49,583 bases of DNA from the IMG/VR virus record IMGVR_UViG_3300044636_000973, positions 1 to 49,583 of that record, one strand, 5' to 3'. The notes under the pieces are model-generated. The model saw only the letters and a list, made by a program, of their open reading frames with translations. It was not told the origin of the DNA and made no database searches. This document shows positions 23,217-31,519 of this stretch, piece by piece (the first letter of the stretch is position 1; every line of letters starts with the position of its first letter). Source of the stretch: a virus. The position numbers were made by a program, and so were the translations under genes.

Positions 23217-23272
23217 GGGTTTGTCGTTGGGGATGGGGGGATTGTTTGCGGTTACAGGTTAGTTGGTGCTGT

Positions 23273-23434
23273 TTATGCGGGGTACCACGGCTGCCCAGGG
23301 ACGACTAGCGCAAAGCGTTGGTAATTACACCTGTCAGTGCTGGGAGTATCGCCGATACAGCGTGGAATTAGCACGTCCCCGTCTGCGTCGGAATCGACAT
23401 CGGTTGGAAGGCGGTCGGTGATCCATTCGGGCAT
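23273..23434 (-). CDS. DUF551-like short protein
   Basis: 53 residues from ATG 23434: MPEWITDRLPTDVDSDADGDVLIP and a final VPGQPWYP. Corresponds to the front half of DUF551-like proteins; probably complete but minimal. Leader ACCACCACCCACTCACCAC has no Shine-Dalgarno. Confidence 0.6.
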   Translation of the reverse strand: MPEWITDRLPTDVDSDADGDVLIPRCIGDTPSTDRCNYQRFALVVPGQPWYPA

Positions 23435-23502
23435 GGTTTTTGTGGTGAGTGGGTGGTGGTGTTTGTGAGAAAGGCCGGGATAGGCTCCCGGCGGGCCGAG
23501 TG

Positions 23503-23685
23503 CTAGCGGATGGTCTTGTAAATCACCGCGGATCCGATAATCACGGGCCACGCCAGCCCGGCGATGACAAGTCCGATTCGTTCAATAGTGCCAGCGGGTG
23601 GCACCTTCCTCTCGGCTGCGAGCATCGTGCAGGCTGCCATGTACCCGTAGAGAGGACCGGCGAGCATGGCCAGCGTGTGTGTCAT
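23503..23685 (-). CDS. Small membrane protein
   Basis: 60 residues from ATG 23685 (ATGA overlap; an in-frame GTG lies three codons earlier). Two hydrophobic helices (about 4-25 and 40-57). Unknown function. Confidence 0.55.
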   Translation of the reverse strand: MTHTLAMLAGPLYGYMAACTMLAAERKVPPAGTIERIGLVIAGLAWPVIIGSAVIYKTIR

Positions 23686-23903
23686 GGGATCCACCCCATG
23701 ACGGCGCCGACTGGGGCCATGGGGATGCCCACGACACGTACGACCAGTTCACCGTCAACGTGGTTGAAGTCGCTGCGGGTTACGACGATGACGTTGCGGA
23801 CCCAGCCGACAGCGCTGCCGGTGGTGATGGCCACGGCAAGAAAGATGGCGAGGCCCGCGCCGAGTAGAGCGGCGTTGTCGTCGGAATTGTTGTAGTTACC
23901 CAT
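23682..23903 (-). CDS. Small membrane protein
   Basis: 73 residues from ATG 23903 (MGNYNNSDDNAALLGAG). One transmembrane helix (about 12-34, LLGAGLAIFLAVAITTGSAVG), then a beta-type tail (VIVVTRSDFNHVDGELVV). Forms an ATGA pair with the next membrane gene. Confidence 0.6.
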   Translation of the reverse strand: MGNYNNSDDNAALLGAGLAIFLAVAITTGSAVGWVRNVIVVTRSDFNHVDGELVVRVVGIPMAPVGAVMGWIP

Positions 23904-23938
23904 TGTGGTAGAGGCGGAGGATTTGGTGACTGCGAAGC

Positions 23939-24523
23939 TCAGCCTTCGGGCTTGAAGGGGTTGCCGCCGGTGAGGAGGCGGGAGAGGTCGAAGCCGGCCG
24001 ACTTGGCTTCTTCCCACGCGGCGGCGATGGTGACATCGCTGCCTTTCTTGCGGGGGGCGGGGCGAAGTTTGTACTCGGTGGTGAGGCCGCTGCCCTTCTT
24101 GGAGAGGGTGAAGTCCCACTCGGTCAGGTTGGCATAGTCCTCCTCTTGGGAGATCGCGTCAAGCTCGCGCAGGATCGACTTCTGGGAGACGGAGAGGACT
24201 TGGACGGTGCCGGCCTCGTACGACCAGATTGGGGCGGCGATACAGAACTTCACATCTGCGGTGCCGGGGCCGCCGCGGCCTTCGCGGGGGGTGAAGTCGC
24301 CGAGTTCGGCGAGCACGTCCTCGAAGGTGGGCTCGTAGTCGAAGCGGAAGGGCTTGGACTTGCTGGAGGCGTCGGTGCCCCAGGTCTCATAGAACTCAAG
24401 GGGCTCGTCGCTCAGGAGGGCGAAGCGGATGGAGCCACCGTCCTGGAGCTTGGAGGGCGAGAAGTAGTTGCCGCCCGCGGTGGCGTTGACGGCATCGGAG
24501 GCGGTTTTGCTGAGGAATCCCAT
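23939..24523 (-). CDS. Putative single-stranded DNA-binding protein
   Basis: 194 residues from ATG 24523. Begins MGFLSKTASDAVNATAGGN, then SIRFALLSDEPLEFYETWG and PFRFDYEPTFEDVLAELG; IWSYEAGTVQVLSVSQKSILREL follows. This resembles a cyanophage family with gp32/OB-fold-like features, and the C-terminal half has basic patches (RPAPRKKGSD). Placed head-to-head with the primase-helicase. The ssDNA-binding role is an inference. Confidence 0.5.
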   Translation of the reverse strand: MGFLSKTASDAVNATAGGNYFSPSKLQDGGSIRFALLSDEPLEFYETWGTDASSKSKPFRFDYEPTFEDVLAELGDFTPREGRGGPGTADVKFCIAAPIWSYEAGTVQVLSVSQKSILRELDAISQEEDYANLTEWDFTLSKKGSGLTTEYKLRPAPRKKGSDVTIAAAWEEAKSAGFDLSRLLTGGNPFKPEG

Positions 24524-24559
24524 AGGTGGTTGGTTTGGGGAGGACGGCGGGAGTGCCAT

Positions 24560-24660
24560 CGAGTGAGAGTGTAGCAGCTCGGAAGCCGCTGGGGGTAGTC
24601 TGGAAAAACGCCCCAGGCGGTTAGGCTCTGGGGCGGAAACCAAACATTCCACTAGGAGTC
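24560..24660. promoter_or_regulatory. Divergent control region with hairpin
   Basis: Between the minus-strand 24523 start and the plus-strand 24667 start. Minus strand shows TACACT at about 24568-24573, a -10 candidate. The plus-strand leader contains CACTAGGAGTCTAACAG just before the primase ATG, a weak relative of the late box that also offers AGGAG as ribosome site. Confidence 0.5.
24604..24635 (-). terminator. Minus-oriented terminator-like hairpin
   Basis: CGCCCCAG / CTGGGGCG, perfect 8-bp stem, with five A on the left (TTTTT on the minus strand). It would stop leftward transcription entering the ssDNA-binding gene region, for example antisense transcripts from the primase gene. Confidence 0.6.
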
Positions 24661-24666
24661 TAACAG

Positions 24667-27144
24667 ATGGATCTGCTGTCGTTTGTCAGGGCGCTGCCGG
24701 AGGGCTACGCCTATGCGCCGATCTACGCCGATGGGGCGGTGATGCCGGGCGATGGGAAGCCGAGCCGTGGCAAGTCGCCCCACGGCAGAGCGCGGTACCA
24801 CGTGATGAACCCGGCTGATGTGGCGCTGCAGATCGAGCGGCGACCCGAGGTGTTCAAGGCGGTGGGCGTGTTCACGGGACCGCGGAGCCAGGGGTTGGTG
24901 ATTTTGGATGTGGATGCCAACCTCGCTCGACTCAAGAAGAAGTGGGGGGCGACGCTGGAGGGGGCACCCTGCGTCACCAGCACCAAGGCCAATGCGGCCA
25001 AGTTCCTGTTCCGGGTGCCGGAGAAGCACTGGGGGGAGGTGAAGGGGCTGAGCCTGGCGGCCACGGGAGCGGGCTACGAGGTCCTGTGGGGCCGCCAGGG
25101 GCTGCTGTACGGCGTCTACCCGGGGTCGAGCGATGGGAAGGCCCCTGTGGGGGCGTACACGCTGTCTGGGGATTTGCGCTCCATTCCGGAGGCGCCGGGT
25201 TGGTTGCTGGCGGAGATGCGGGAGTCTGCGGCGGCGTCCGACTCGGTGGACGGCAAGGGATTCTTAAAAAATCGTAAAGCCTTGGATGTCTCAGATAGGA
25301 CTGAGGATGAGATTGCCGAGATTGCGCAGGATTGCTTGCGGGTGATTCCGCAGCAGGGGGCGGGGAGCCGGGACCACTGGCTGCAGGTGGGCATGGCGAT
25401 CCACTCGGCGCTGCCGGGGGAGTTGGGGCTGACGCTGTGGAGTGCGTGGAGTGCGGAGGACCCGGAGTATTCGGCCGAGTGGGCGGAGGGGAATCCGTGT
25501 GAGAAGCCTTGGGGGTCGTTCAAGCAGGGCGGGGGGATTGGGTTTGCCACCCTCGTGTGGCTTGCGGATCAGCAGGATCCGCTGAGGCGGCGATTTTCGG
25601 ACGCCAGCAGGGGAGTTCTTGAGGCGGCGGAAGCTCGCCAGGTTCAGGAGGTGAGGCAGGCAACGCTGTCGTTCGAGGAGGCGATGTCTCGGATGAAGGC
25701 GGTGATGGAGCTGGAGGATCCGGGGAAGCGGAACTTCGAGCTGAACCAGTTGGCGCTGCAGGCCGGGTATCGGGATCAGAGCCGGCTGGAGCAGGTGTAT
25801 GTCGATCACGTCGGCTTTGTGGAAAATCCAGGGGAGCTGACGGCGGACAAATTGCGCGACTTCGTGGTTGAGCGGGAGTACCTGATCCCTGATTTGCTAC
25901 CCACTCCGGGGGTGGTACTGATGTACGGCTCGGGGGGTGACGGCAAGAGCATGAGCGCCTGGACGCTGGGGCGGCATGTGCTGGAGGGGTTGCCATTCAT
26001 GGTTCGAGGGAGGCCGGTGCCGGTGCAGCAGGGCGATGTGGTGATCCTGAACGGGGATCAGCCGCTGAGCGACCTGCAGGAGCAGCTGCAGGAGGCGGAG
26101 TTTCCGCTGGATGAGCGCACGCTGATCCGTGGGGAGTGGTCGCTCCACTACTACGCCCAGTTCATGGAGTTGATGAAGCGGCGGCGGCCCAAGCTCGTGA
26201 TCATCGACTCGCTGATCGGGTGCGCTGGGGGTAAGGCGTTCGACGAGAACAAGAGCGAGTTTGCGCAGCCGCTGTACTGGCTCACCAGAAACAACGGGGT
26301 GCTGTATCCGGCCACGACGATCGTGGTGATCCACCACGCGAACAAGCAGGGGGGTTTCCGGGGCACCAGCGCCATTCGGGATGCGGTCAACGAGGTCTGG
26401 GCCCTGAAGAAGCCCGAGGGGGCCTTGCTGGCGGAGGTAGGGCCCGCTGCGAGGGTCATAACGATCGAGAAGTCCCGGTGCGGTCGTGGGGGCACACAGC
26501 TGCTTATGCGGATGGAGGACGACCTGTCGTTCTCGATTCGGGACTTCACGCCGGAGGTCAACCCGGATGACAGCACTCCGGCGAGCCACTCGGATCGGGT
26601 GTTGCAGCGGTTGCGGACGGTGTTCCCGCGGACGCTGCGGCAGGCGGATCTCAATAGCGACCCACTCGTTGGGGGGCGGGTGGCTGCGACGAAGAAAGCG
26701 ATCCAGCGTTTGGTGAAGAGGGGGTTAATAGAGGCTGTGGAGAGCGTGCCGGGGCCGAGGGGATCCACCGTGATCCACTACAGGGCGGTTTTGGTTCATC
26801 CTGATACCTCCACTACGCGCGCACGCGGAGAGGTTAAAAATGTGTCCCCCAGTGGGCACTTCCCTTGCGCTGCAGTCGATCGACCGGGGGACACCCCCCC
26901 TGTGGAAAAACAAAGTGTCCCCCGGTCAGAGGGTGGTTCCGGTAAGGGTGGCGCGACCGGGGGACACCTACCCGAAAAAGGCACCCCCTGTCCCCCGGTC
27001 AAAGGCAGTGATACCAATGGATCTGCCACCGGGGGACACTCTGGGGAATATCCCCCCGCGCGCGCGCGCGAGGCGGATGGCGCCGCAGAGGGTGGAGCGG
27101 TGTCTGCGGAGGCCCTAACCAACGCCGCCAACCTCTGGGAGTGA
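24667..27144 (+). CDS. Primase-helicase (prim-pol plus RepA-type ATPase)
   Basis: 825 residues. About 1-195: primase-polymerase-like domain (VILDVDANL; WGRQGLLYGVYPG). About 215-300: PriCT-2-like (RDHWLQVGMAIHSALPG). About 395-620: RecA-like ATPase with Walker A GSGGDGKS (421-428), Walker B LVIIDSL (510-516) and sensor VVIHHANKQGGFRGTSAIRDA. About 645-720: winged helix. The last ~105 residues are low-complexity Gly/Ser/Pro, encoded by the inverted-repeat array at 26842-27039. It should prime and unwind DNA for the polymerase at 28095-29927. Primase catalytic residues are less clear than ATPase motifs. Confidence 0.85.
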   Translation: MDLLSFVRALPEGYAYAPIYADGAVMPGDGKPSRGKSPHGRARYHVMNPADVALQIERRPEVFKAVGVFTGPRSQGLVILDVDANLARLKKKWGATLEGAPCVTSTKANAAKFLFRVPEKHWGEVKGLSLAATGAGYEVLWGRQGLLYGVYPGSSDGKAPVGAYTLSGDLRSIPEAPGWLLAEMRESAAASDSVDGKGFLKNRKALDVSDRTEDEIAEIAQDCLRVIPQQGAGSRDHWLQVGMAIHSALPGELGLTLWSAWSAEDPEYSAEWAEGNPCEKPWGSFKQGGGIGFATLVWLADQQDPLRRRFSDASRGVLEAAEARQVQEVRQATLSFEEAMSRMKAVMELEDPGKRNFELNQLALQAGYRDQSRLEQVYVDHVGFVENPGELTADKLRDFVVEREYLIPDLLPTPGVVLMYGSGGDGKSMSAWTLGRHVLEGLPFMVRGRPVPVQQGDVVILNGDQPLSDLQEQLQEAEFPLDERTLIRGEWSLHYYAQFMELMKRRRPKLVIIDSLIGCAGGKAFDENKSEFAQPLYWLTRNNGVLYPATTIVVIHHANKQGGFRGTSAIRDAVNEVWALKKPEGALLAEVGPAARVITIEKSRCGRGGTQLLMRMEDDLSFSIRDFTPEVNPDDSTPASHSDRVLQRLRTVFPRTLRQADLNSDPLVGGRVAATKKAIQRLVKRGLIEAVESVPGPRGSTVIHYRAVLVHPDTSTTRARGEVKNVSPSGHFPCAAVDRPGDTPPVEKQSVPRSEGGSGKGGATGGHLPEKGTPCPPVKGSDTNGSATGGHSGEYPPARAREADGAAEGGAVSAEALTNAANLWE
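26842..27039. repeat. Six alternating inverted 13-mers, candidate origin
   Basis: Consensus GTGTCCCCCGGTC. Forward copies at 26842, 26915 and 26988 (exactly 73 bp apart); inverted copies at 26882, 26955 and 27027. Each forward/inverted pair can form a 13-bp stem with a 26-27-nt loop; neighbouring inverted/forward pairs are about 20 nt apart. The forward copies fall in codon phases 0, 1 and 2, so protein sequence cannot explain them. Intervening sequence is not conserved. Position inside a replication gene recalls the lambda origin in gene O. Confidence 0.85.
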
Positions 27145-27147
27145 GCC

Positions 27148-27399
27148 ATGACGCAATCCAAGTCGCGTGAGTCTCACCGCAGGCCGATGGTGAGGTTTGT
27201 CCAGGGGGAGGTGGGGCCGGAGGTGCTGGCGGTGCTGCGCCTGACGTGGTTCCACGAGGGCCTAGCCGATACCGTCGAGGAGTTCGCGGTCTCGGACTTT
27301 GAGGGCGGCCCAACGGTCGTCCTCATGGCCATCGAGCAGGCCGAGGAGCAGGGGTACGACCTCACGGTGCTCTCGGAATGCGATTGTTACGAAGTGTGA
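27148..27399 (+). CDS. Hypothetical protein
   Basis: 83 residues; starts 3 nt after the primase stop. Contains WFHEGLADTVEEFAVSDFEGG and an acidic Cys-containing end (LSECDCYEV). No family recognised; likely co-translated with the primase-helicase. Confidence 0.6.
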   Translation: MTQSKSRESHRRPMVRFVQGEVGPEVLAVLRLTWFHEGLADTVEEFAVSDFEGGPTVVLMAIEQAEEQGYDLTVLSECDCYEV

Positions 27400-27413
27400 C
27401 GTGTGGGTGGTTC

Positions 27414-27448
27414 GGCCCGTGGTATTCCGCTTAGGGTTGCCGCGGGCC
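27414..27448. other. Intergenic hairpin
   Basis: GGCCCGTGG / CCGCGGGCC, 9-bp stem with one G-T pair and a 17-nt loop, in the 76-nt gap after 27399. No T tract follows, so it may be an mRNA-stability or processing hairpin. Confidence 0.45.
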
Positions 27449-27475
27449 TGACCGGCCGCATTCGCTAACCACCCA

Positions 27476-27850
27476 ATGAATCAACCACGTTGCCTAACCG
27501 AACCCGTACCCGTTGCCGTAGCCCCCAATGACAAGTTGTTTGCGTGGGTACTGGCGATTGAGCACGGCTGCACGGTGCTGAATAGAGAGATTGCCGAGTG
27601 CCAGAGGCTCGGCATTTCCCCGTACCATCACAAGATGATGCTGGAGGGGATGCAGGACATCCAGATGTTCCTGAGTATGTCGTACTACGAGTACAGTGAT
27701 TGGCTGGGAATGGATAGCCCGGCTATTGAGCGGTATAGGCAGTACAAGCGGAACTGCGAGGAGCGGCTTGACCTTGTGCGCAGTCTCGCAGATGAGGCAA
27801 AGGTGCACGAGGACGCCGCAGTTGCGGCACCCGAGGGAGGTGTTGCGTGA
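27476..27850 (+). CDS. Hypothetical protein
   Basis: 124 residues, mostly helical: LFAWVLAIEHGCTVLNREIAE, HKMMLEGMQDIQMFL, and IERYRQYKRNCEERLDLVRSL. Acidic Ala-rich tail. Leader CGCTAACCACCCA has no Shine-Dalgarno. Overlaps the next start (GTGA). Confidence 0.6.
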   Translation: MNQPRCLTEPVPVAVAPNDKLFAWVLAIEHGCTVLNREIAECQRLGISPYHHKMMLEGMQDIQMFLSMSYYEYSDWLGMDSPAIERYRQYKRNCEERLDLVRSLADEAKVHEDAAVAAPEGGVA

Positions 27851-28092
27851 GCGTGGTTCTTGAGATCCGTGATGTGAAGTGTGATGGCGACTTTCTTGTG
27901 GTTGATGCTGTCCTGGAGGACGCGGTGCTGCTCAGGCCGGCGACCGACTTGGACCCGCCGGAGTACGGGCCTGCCCTGTTCCGAGGCACCCTGTACGTTT
28001 CTGATGACACGAGAATCGGGCCGACAGATCGTGAGCTGATGGATATGTTTGGGCGTGAGATTGACGACTGGCAACTTATCAACAACAACTGA
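27847..28092 (+). CDS. Hypothetical protein
   Basis: 81 residues from GTG 27847, preceded by GGGAGG, one of the few good Shine-Dalgarno sites in this block. Beta-rich, acidic (LEIRDVKCDGDFLVVDAVLED). Located just before the polymerase gene (2-nt gap). Unknown function. Confidence 0.6.
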   Translation: MSVVLEIRDVKCDGDFLVVDAVLEDAVLLRPATDLDPPEYGPALFRGTLYVSDDTRIGPTDRELMDMFGREIDDWQLINNN

Positions 28093-28094
28093 CA

Positions 28095-29927
28095 ATGAAA
28101 ACCTACTTTGGGGTCCAGCACCTGCCCACGCTGGAGAATGCCGAGGTTGTGGCATTCGACTGTGAGACCACGGGGTTGAAGCCTGTGGCCGGGGGAATGC
28201 GCCTTCTGCAATTTGCCGCGGATGGTGAGTTCCCGGTGGTGATCGACTGCTGGGAGCTGGAGGACAGCGGCTGGGACGCCGTGGGTCGGTTCCTCGGGCA
28301 GCGGCGCCGCTGGGTGGCGCACAATGCCGTGTTCGACTTGGGATGGTTGCAGGCGCACGACCTTTACCCGGAGGGGGAGGTGTTCTGCACGATGCTGGCC
28401 AGCCGGGTGCTCACCAACGGGATGCCCAATATCCGGCATGGCCTCCAGCACCTCGTTTCGCGCTACCTGAAGCGCGAGCTGAGCAAGGAGGAGCAGAAGT
28501 CGGACTGGAGTTCGGAGCTGCGGCCCGAGCAGCTCCAGTACGCGGCGCTCGACGTGATGGTGCTGGTGGAGCTATGGCCGCTGCTGCTGGAGAGGCTGCA
28601 GTTTGGGGCCCTGATGGGGGCGTGGGCGCTGGAGTGCAAGGCGCTGCCGGCGATGGCGCAGTTGCGGAGGACGGGGCTGCCGTTCGACCGCGAGAAGCTG
28701 GAGGCGCTGCGGGATGAGCTGGGGGCCGACAACGTTCGACTTGGGGAGGAGTTCATCGTGGCGCTGGATGCCGCGCTGCCCGAGGAGAAGAAGTTACCGC
28801 GGGATCCTGATGGGTCGTTGAACCTGCGGCCGAAGGCGACGGGGACGGTGCGTGGTGGGGACAAGCGGCCGGCGGGGTTCAACCTGAACTCGCCCAAGCA
28901 GCTCCTCGATGTGTTCACCGCGCTGCTGGGGCAGGTGCCAAAGGATGCTGACGGGAATGCCAGCGCCAGCAGGGCGGCGCTGCGGGAGTACGTGGCGGAC
29001 CATCCGGTGGTGGCGCAGTACCTGGCGTGGAAGCGGGTGGAGAAGCGGCGGCAGATGGTTGAGTCTCTTTTGTCTCACCATGAGATTGACGGGTTCATTC
29101 GGGCCAGCTACTGGCAGATGGGTGCGGACACGGGGAGGATGAGCTGCTTCAACCCCAATCTGCAGCAGGTGCCGCGGGATCCGCGGTTCCGGGCTTGTGT
29201 TGTGGCGCCGGAGGGGCATGTGTTCGTGGTGGCGGACTACGCCCAGATGGAGCTGCGACTGGCCGCCGCGGAGTCCGGGGATGTCCGAATGGTGAGCGCC
29301 TTCCAAGCCGGGCAGGACCTGCACACGATCACGGCCATGGCGATCTACGGGCTCGACGACGAGTCGGAGGTCAAGAAGGAGCAGCGGCAGATTGCCAAGA
29401 GTGCGAACTTCGGCCTGCTCTACGGCAGCGGGGCGAAGGGGTTGCGGTCGTACGCGGGGGCCAGCGGGATTCAGATGACGCTCGACGAGGCCAACGCGAT
29501 TCGGGACAAGTTCCACGCGGCCTATGCGGGGATCTCGAAGTGGCAGCGCAACAACGCCGCGGCGGCGCAGAACTCGGGGAAGGATGCGTCGCTGCGGGTG
29601 CGGGTGTCGAACCTGCGGCGGTTCCTGCCGGGGGAGCACAACAAGCTCACCACTCGATGCAACACCCCGATCCAGGGGGCCGGTGCGGCGGTGATGAAGC
29701 TGACGCTCGGGAAGCTGTGGCCGCTGCTCAGGGAGGCGGGAGAGGCGGAGGTGCGGCTGGCGGGGGCGATCCACGACGAACTGATCCTGCTGGTGCGCGA
29801 GGATGCGGCGGAGCGCTGGGCTGTGACGCTGGCCCAGGTGATGGAGGAGGCGGAAAGCCGGTGGCTCGGGGACGTGCCACCGCTGGCTGAGGCCAAGATC
29901 GGGAGGACGTGGAGCGAGGCCAAGTAG
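28095..29927 (+). CDS. Family A DNA polymerase with 3'-5' exonuclease
   Basis: 610 residues. Exonuclease: FDCETTG (D22, E24), AHNAVFDLGW (D81), YAALD (Y149, D153). Polymerase: motif A DYAQMELR (381-388), motif B KSANFGLLYG (435-444, with Phe at the position of E. coli F762), motif C IHDE (H560-D561-E562). TGRMSCFNPNLQQVPRD precedes motif A. No 5'-3' nuclease domain. It is the replicative polymerase with the upstream primase-helicase. Preserved exonuclease residues suggest proofreading. Confidence 0.95.
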   Translation: MKTYFGVQHLPTLENAEVVAFDCETTGLKPVAGGMRLLQFAADGEFPVVIDCWELEDSGWDAVGRFLGQRRRWVAHNAVFDLGWLQAHDLYPEGEVFCTMLASRVLTNGMPNIRHGLQHLVSRYLKRELSKEEQKSDWSSELRPEQLQYAALDVMVLVELWPLLLERLQFGALMGAWALECKALPAMAQLRRTGLPFDREKLEALRDELGADNVRLGEEFIVALDAALPEEKKLPRDPDGSLNLRPKATGTVRGGDKRPAGFNLNSPKQLLDVFTALLGQVPKDADGNASASRAALREYVADHPVVAQYLAWKRVEKRRQMVESLLSHHEIDGFIRASYWQMGADTGRMSCFNPNLQQVPRDPRFRACVVAPEGHVFVVADYAQMELRLAAAESGDVRMVSAFQAGQDLHTITAMAIYGLDDESEVKKEQRQIAKSANFGLLYGSGAKGLRSYAGASGIQMTLDEANAIRDKFHAAYAGISKWQRNNAAAAQNSGKDASLRVRVSNLRRFLPGEHNKLTTRCNTPIQGAGAAVMKLTLGKLWPLLREAGEAEVRLAGAIHDELILLVREDAAERWAVTLAQVMEEAESRWLGDVPPLAEAKIGRTWSEAK

Positions 29928-29933
29928 CGCCGC

Positions 29934-29943
29934 TACACTGTCA
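29934..29943 (+). promoter_or_regulatory. Possible TACACT -10 element
   Basis: GCTACACTGT after the polymerase stop; the same decamer occurs on the minus strand near 35992. No clear -35. Could drive the 29964 gene. Confidence 0.3.
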
Positions 29944-29963
29944 TACAACTGCTTGCCTGTGGA

Positions 29964-30155
29964 GTGTCGGAGCCTGAAAGCAAGCCGGCGCTCACAGGCA
30001 GGCAGATTGTCATGGTGCGGCTTGGGAAGGCTGTGTCGCGTGCCACCGCGGGGGAGATCCTGCGGGCTGCGGCGTTTCTGGAGTTCGCGTACGACTGCAG
30101 AAAGGGGTGTCAGGACAAGCGGCGGCAGTCGAGGGCGCGGCGCAGCGGTTCTTGA
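29964..30155 (+). CDS. Small basic protein, uncertain
   Basis: 63 codons from a GTG. TGRQIVMVRLGKAVSRATAGEIL suggests a helix pair; Cys pair and very basic end (DKRRQSRARRSGS). Possibly DNA-binding. No strong ribosome site. Confidence 0.45.
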   Translation: MSEPESKPALTGRQIVMVRLGKAVSRATAGEILRAAAFLEFAYDCRKGCQDKRRQSRARRSGS

Positions 30156-30179
30156 TTGTTTGGAGTGGTACTGTAGACT
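30152..30179 (+). promoter_or_regulatory. Sigma-70-like promoter before the RHH gene
   Basis: TTGATT (30152-30157), 16-nt spacer, TAGACT (30174-30179), 20 nt before the ATG at 30200. Confidence 0.5.
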
Positions 30180-30199
30180 GACATTTTCTGTGTGACACA

Positions 30200-30457
30200 A
30201 TGGCGGTGCGCCAGGGCTGCAAGTTCTACGCTCAGGTGCTGCTGGACCCGCACAGGTACGAGCTGCTGGAGCGGGAAGCGCAGGCCAAGAACATGAAGGT
30301 GACGGCGCTGATCCGGCAGTGGGTCTACGAACGACTGCAGCAGGATCTGCCGGCGTCGGACTACCGGGCTGCCGAGGCGGCGGATGGGGCGCTGTGGGCG
30401 GAGGCGGTGCGGCGCCGCGTGCAGGGGCGCCAGCGCACGAAGCAGCAGAGTGTGTAG
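30200..30457 (+). CDS. Ribbon-helix-helix protein
   Basis: 85 residues. CKFYAQVLLDPHRYELLEREAQ gives the beta strand and first helix; NMKVTALIRQWVYERLQ the second helix, as in CopG/Arc-type DNA-binding proteins. A likely dimeric transcription regulator; proteins with this opening are common in cyanophages. It has its own promoter-like sequence, and could autoregulate or control the ThyX-sigma unit downstream. Confidence 0.75.
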   Translation: MAVRQGCKFYAQVLLDPHRYELLEREAQAKNMKVTALIRQWVYERLQQDLPASDYRAAEAADGALWAEAVRRRVQGRQRTKQQSV

Positions 30458-30522
30458 TTTTGTGACTAGGGCGCGGGCGGCGGTACTACCCTGCTAGTGT
30501 AAGTGGGTTGTTCACACAGCCC

Positions 30523-30780
30523 ATGGGCCAAAACATTAAGACCGAAACGCGCTACGGGGTATCCGCGCACGTAGACGGCACCACTGTATATGTGACCGGT
30601 TTTATACCAAACAAATCCGGTGATTTGGACGCTATGTTCACCGATGTAGCTGAAGACGCTTGCACATGGAAGCCGGAGAGCACCGCACAGCTTGTGGTTG
30701 CAGCATTAACAAAAAGTATGCAAAAGCATGGTTGGCAGGTTAATGTATATCCCGTAGAGGAGCCTACCTACAATGACTGA
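30523..30780 (+). CDS. Hypothetical protein
   Basis: 85 residues from ATG 30523 (MGQNIKTETRYGVSAHVDGT). Beta-rich first half; helix with Trp in the second. Codon use is more AT-rich than neighbours. An extended -10-like TGCTAGTGT precedes it (30492-30500). Overlaps the ThyX start by 8 nt. Confidence 0.55.
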   Translation: MGQNIKTETRYGVSAHVDGTTVYVTGFIPNKSGDLDAMFTDVAEDACTWKPESTAQLVVAALTKSMQKHGWQVNVYPVEEPTYND

Positions 30781-31519
30781 CACACCGATGGATCCGCTGT
30801 TTCGGGTGGATCTTATTACGGCTACGCCGAATCCGCAGCAGTGCATTTATGCGGCTATGCACCAAGATTATAGCGAGGGTTATGTCTACGACGATCGGGC
30901 GAATTGGCCTGATGAGACTCGTGCTGGGGAGATTTGTGTGCAGCGGTTGCTGGCGGGCGATAGGGGGCATTACGGGCCGCTGGAGCACCCGCAGATCACA
31001 CTCAACGTGGGGTGGTTCCCTCATTCGGTGATGCAGCAGGCGCGAACGCACCGTGTCGGTGTGAGCTTCGACGTGCAGTCGATGCGCTATACGGGCGAGC
31101 GCATCTGCCGCGCCGCCAATGGAGACCTCGATCTGGAAGAAGTGTTCTACCTGCGCCCAGCCGGAGACTACACCGACCGTAGTGGTACGAGTTACACCTA
31201 CACCGACATACAGCGTAAGGAAGACATACTGTTCTGCTGTAAGGACGCCGCCATTAAGTACCTTTACTGGACACGTATCTACGGCTACGCTGAAGAACAC
31301 GCCCGCGGAATGTTACCGTTCGACTACAGGCAGCATTTTGTGGTGAGCTTCAGTTTGCGTGCCATGCTGCACTTCCTGGATCTGCGGGCTAAGGCGGATG
31401 CGCAGCTGGAGATCCGGCAGCTCTGCGATTTGATGTGGCCGCATCTTGAGGCGTGGGCGCCGGAGATCGCGGCTTGGTATAAGAAGACTCGACTCACTCG
31501 CGCACGACTCGCACCATGA
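30773..31519 (+). CDS. thyX: Flavin-dependent thymidylate synthase ThyX
   Basis: 248 residues. ThyX signature RTHRVGVSFDVQSMRY (91-106), matching RHRxxSxNxxSxRY with small changes; GHYGPLEHPQITL (about 65-77) and FRQH-like YRQHFVVSFSLRAMLHFLDLR near the C-terminus. Makes dTMP from dUMP with methylene-folate and FAD, complementing dCTP deaminase. The gene is followed by the sigma gene with a 4-nt ATGA overlap. Confidence 0.93.
   Translation: MTDTPMDPLFRVDLITATPNPQQCIYAAMHQDYSEGYVYDDRANWPDETRAGEICVQRLLAGDRGHYGPLEHPQITLNVGWFPHSVMQQARTHRVGVSFDVQSMRYTGERICRAANGDLDLEEVFYLRPAGDYTDRSGTSYTYTDIQRKEDILFCCKDAAIKYLYWTRIYGYAEEHARGMLPFDYRQHFVVSFSLRAMLHFLDLRAKADAQLEIRQLCDLMWPHLEAWAPEIAAWYKKTRLTRARLAP

Noticed and set aside
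26842-27039. CRISPR-like array in the primase gene
   Set aside because: Repeats are 13 bp, alternate in orientation, and spacers of 20 and 27 nt are too short; no cas genes. Better explained as an origin-like or structured element.
28794-30200. Long minus-strand open frame opposite the DNA polymerase
   Set aside because: Arg/Pro/His-rich shadow of the polymerase gene.
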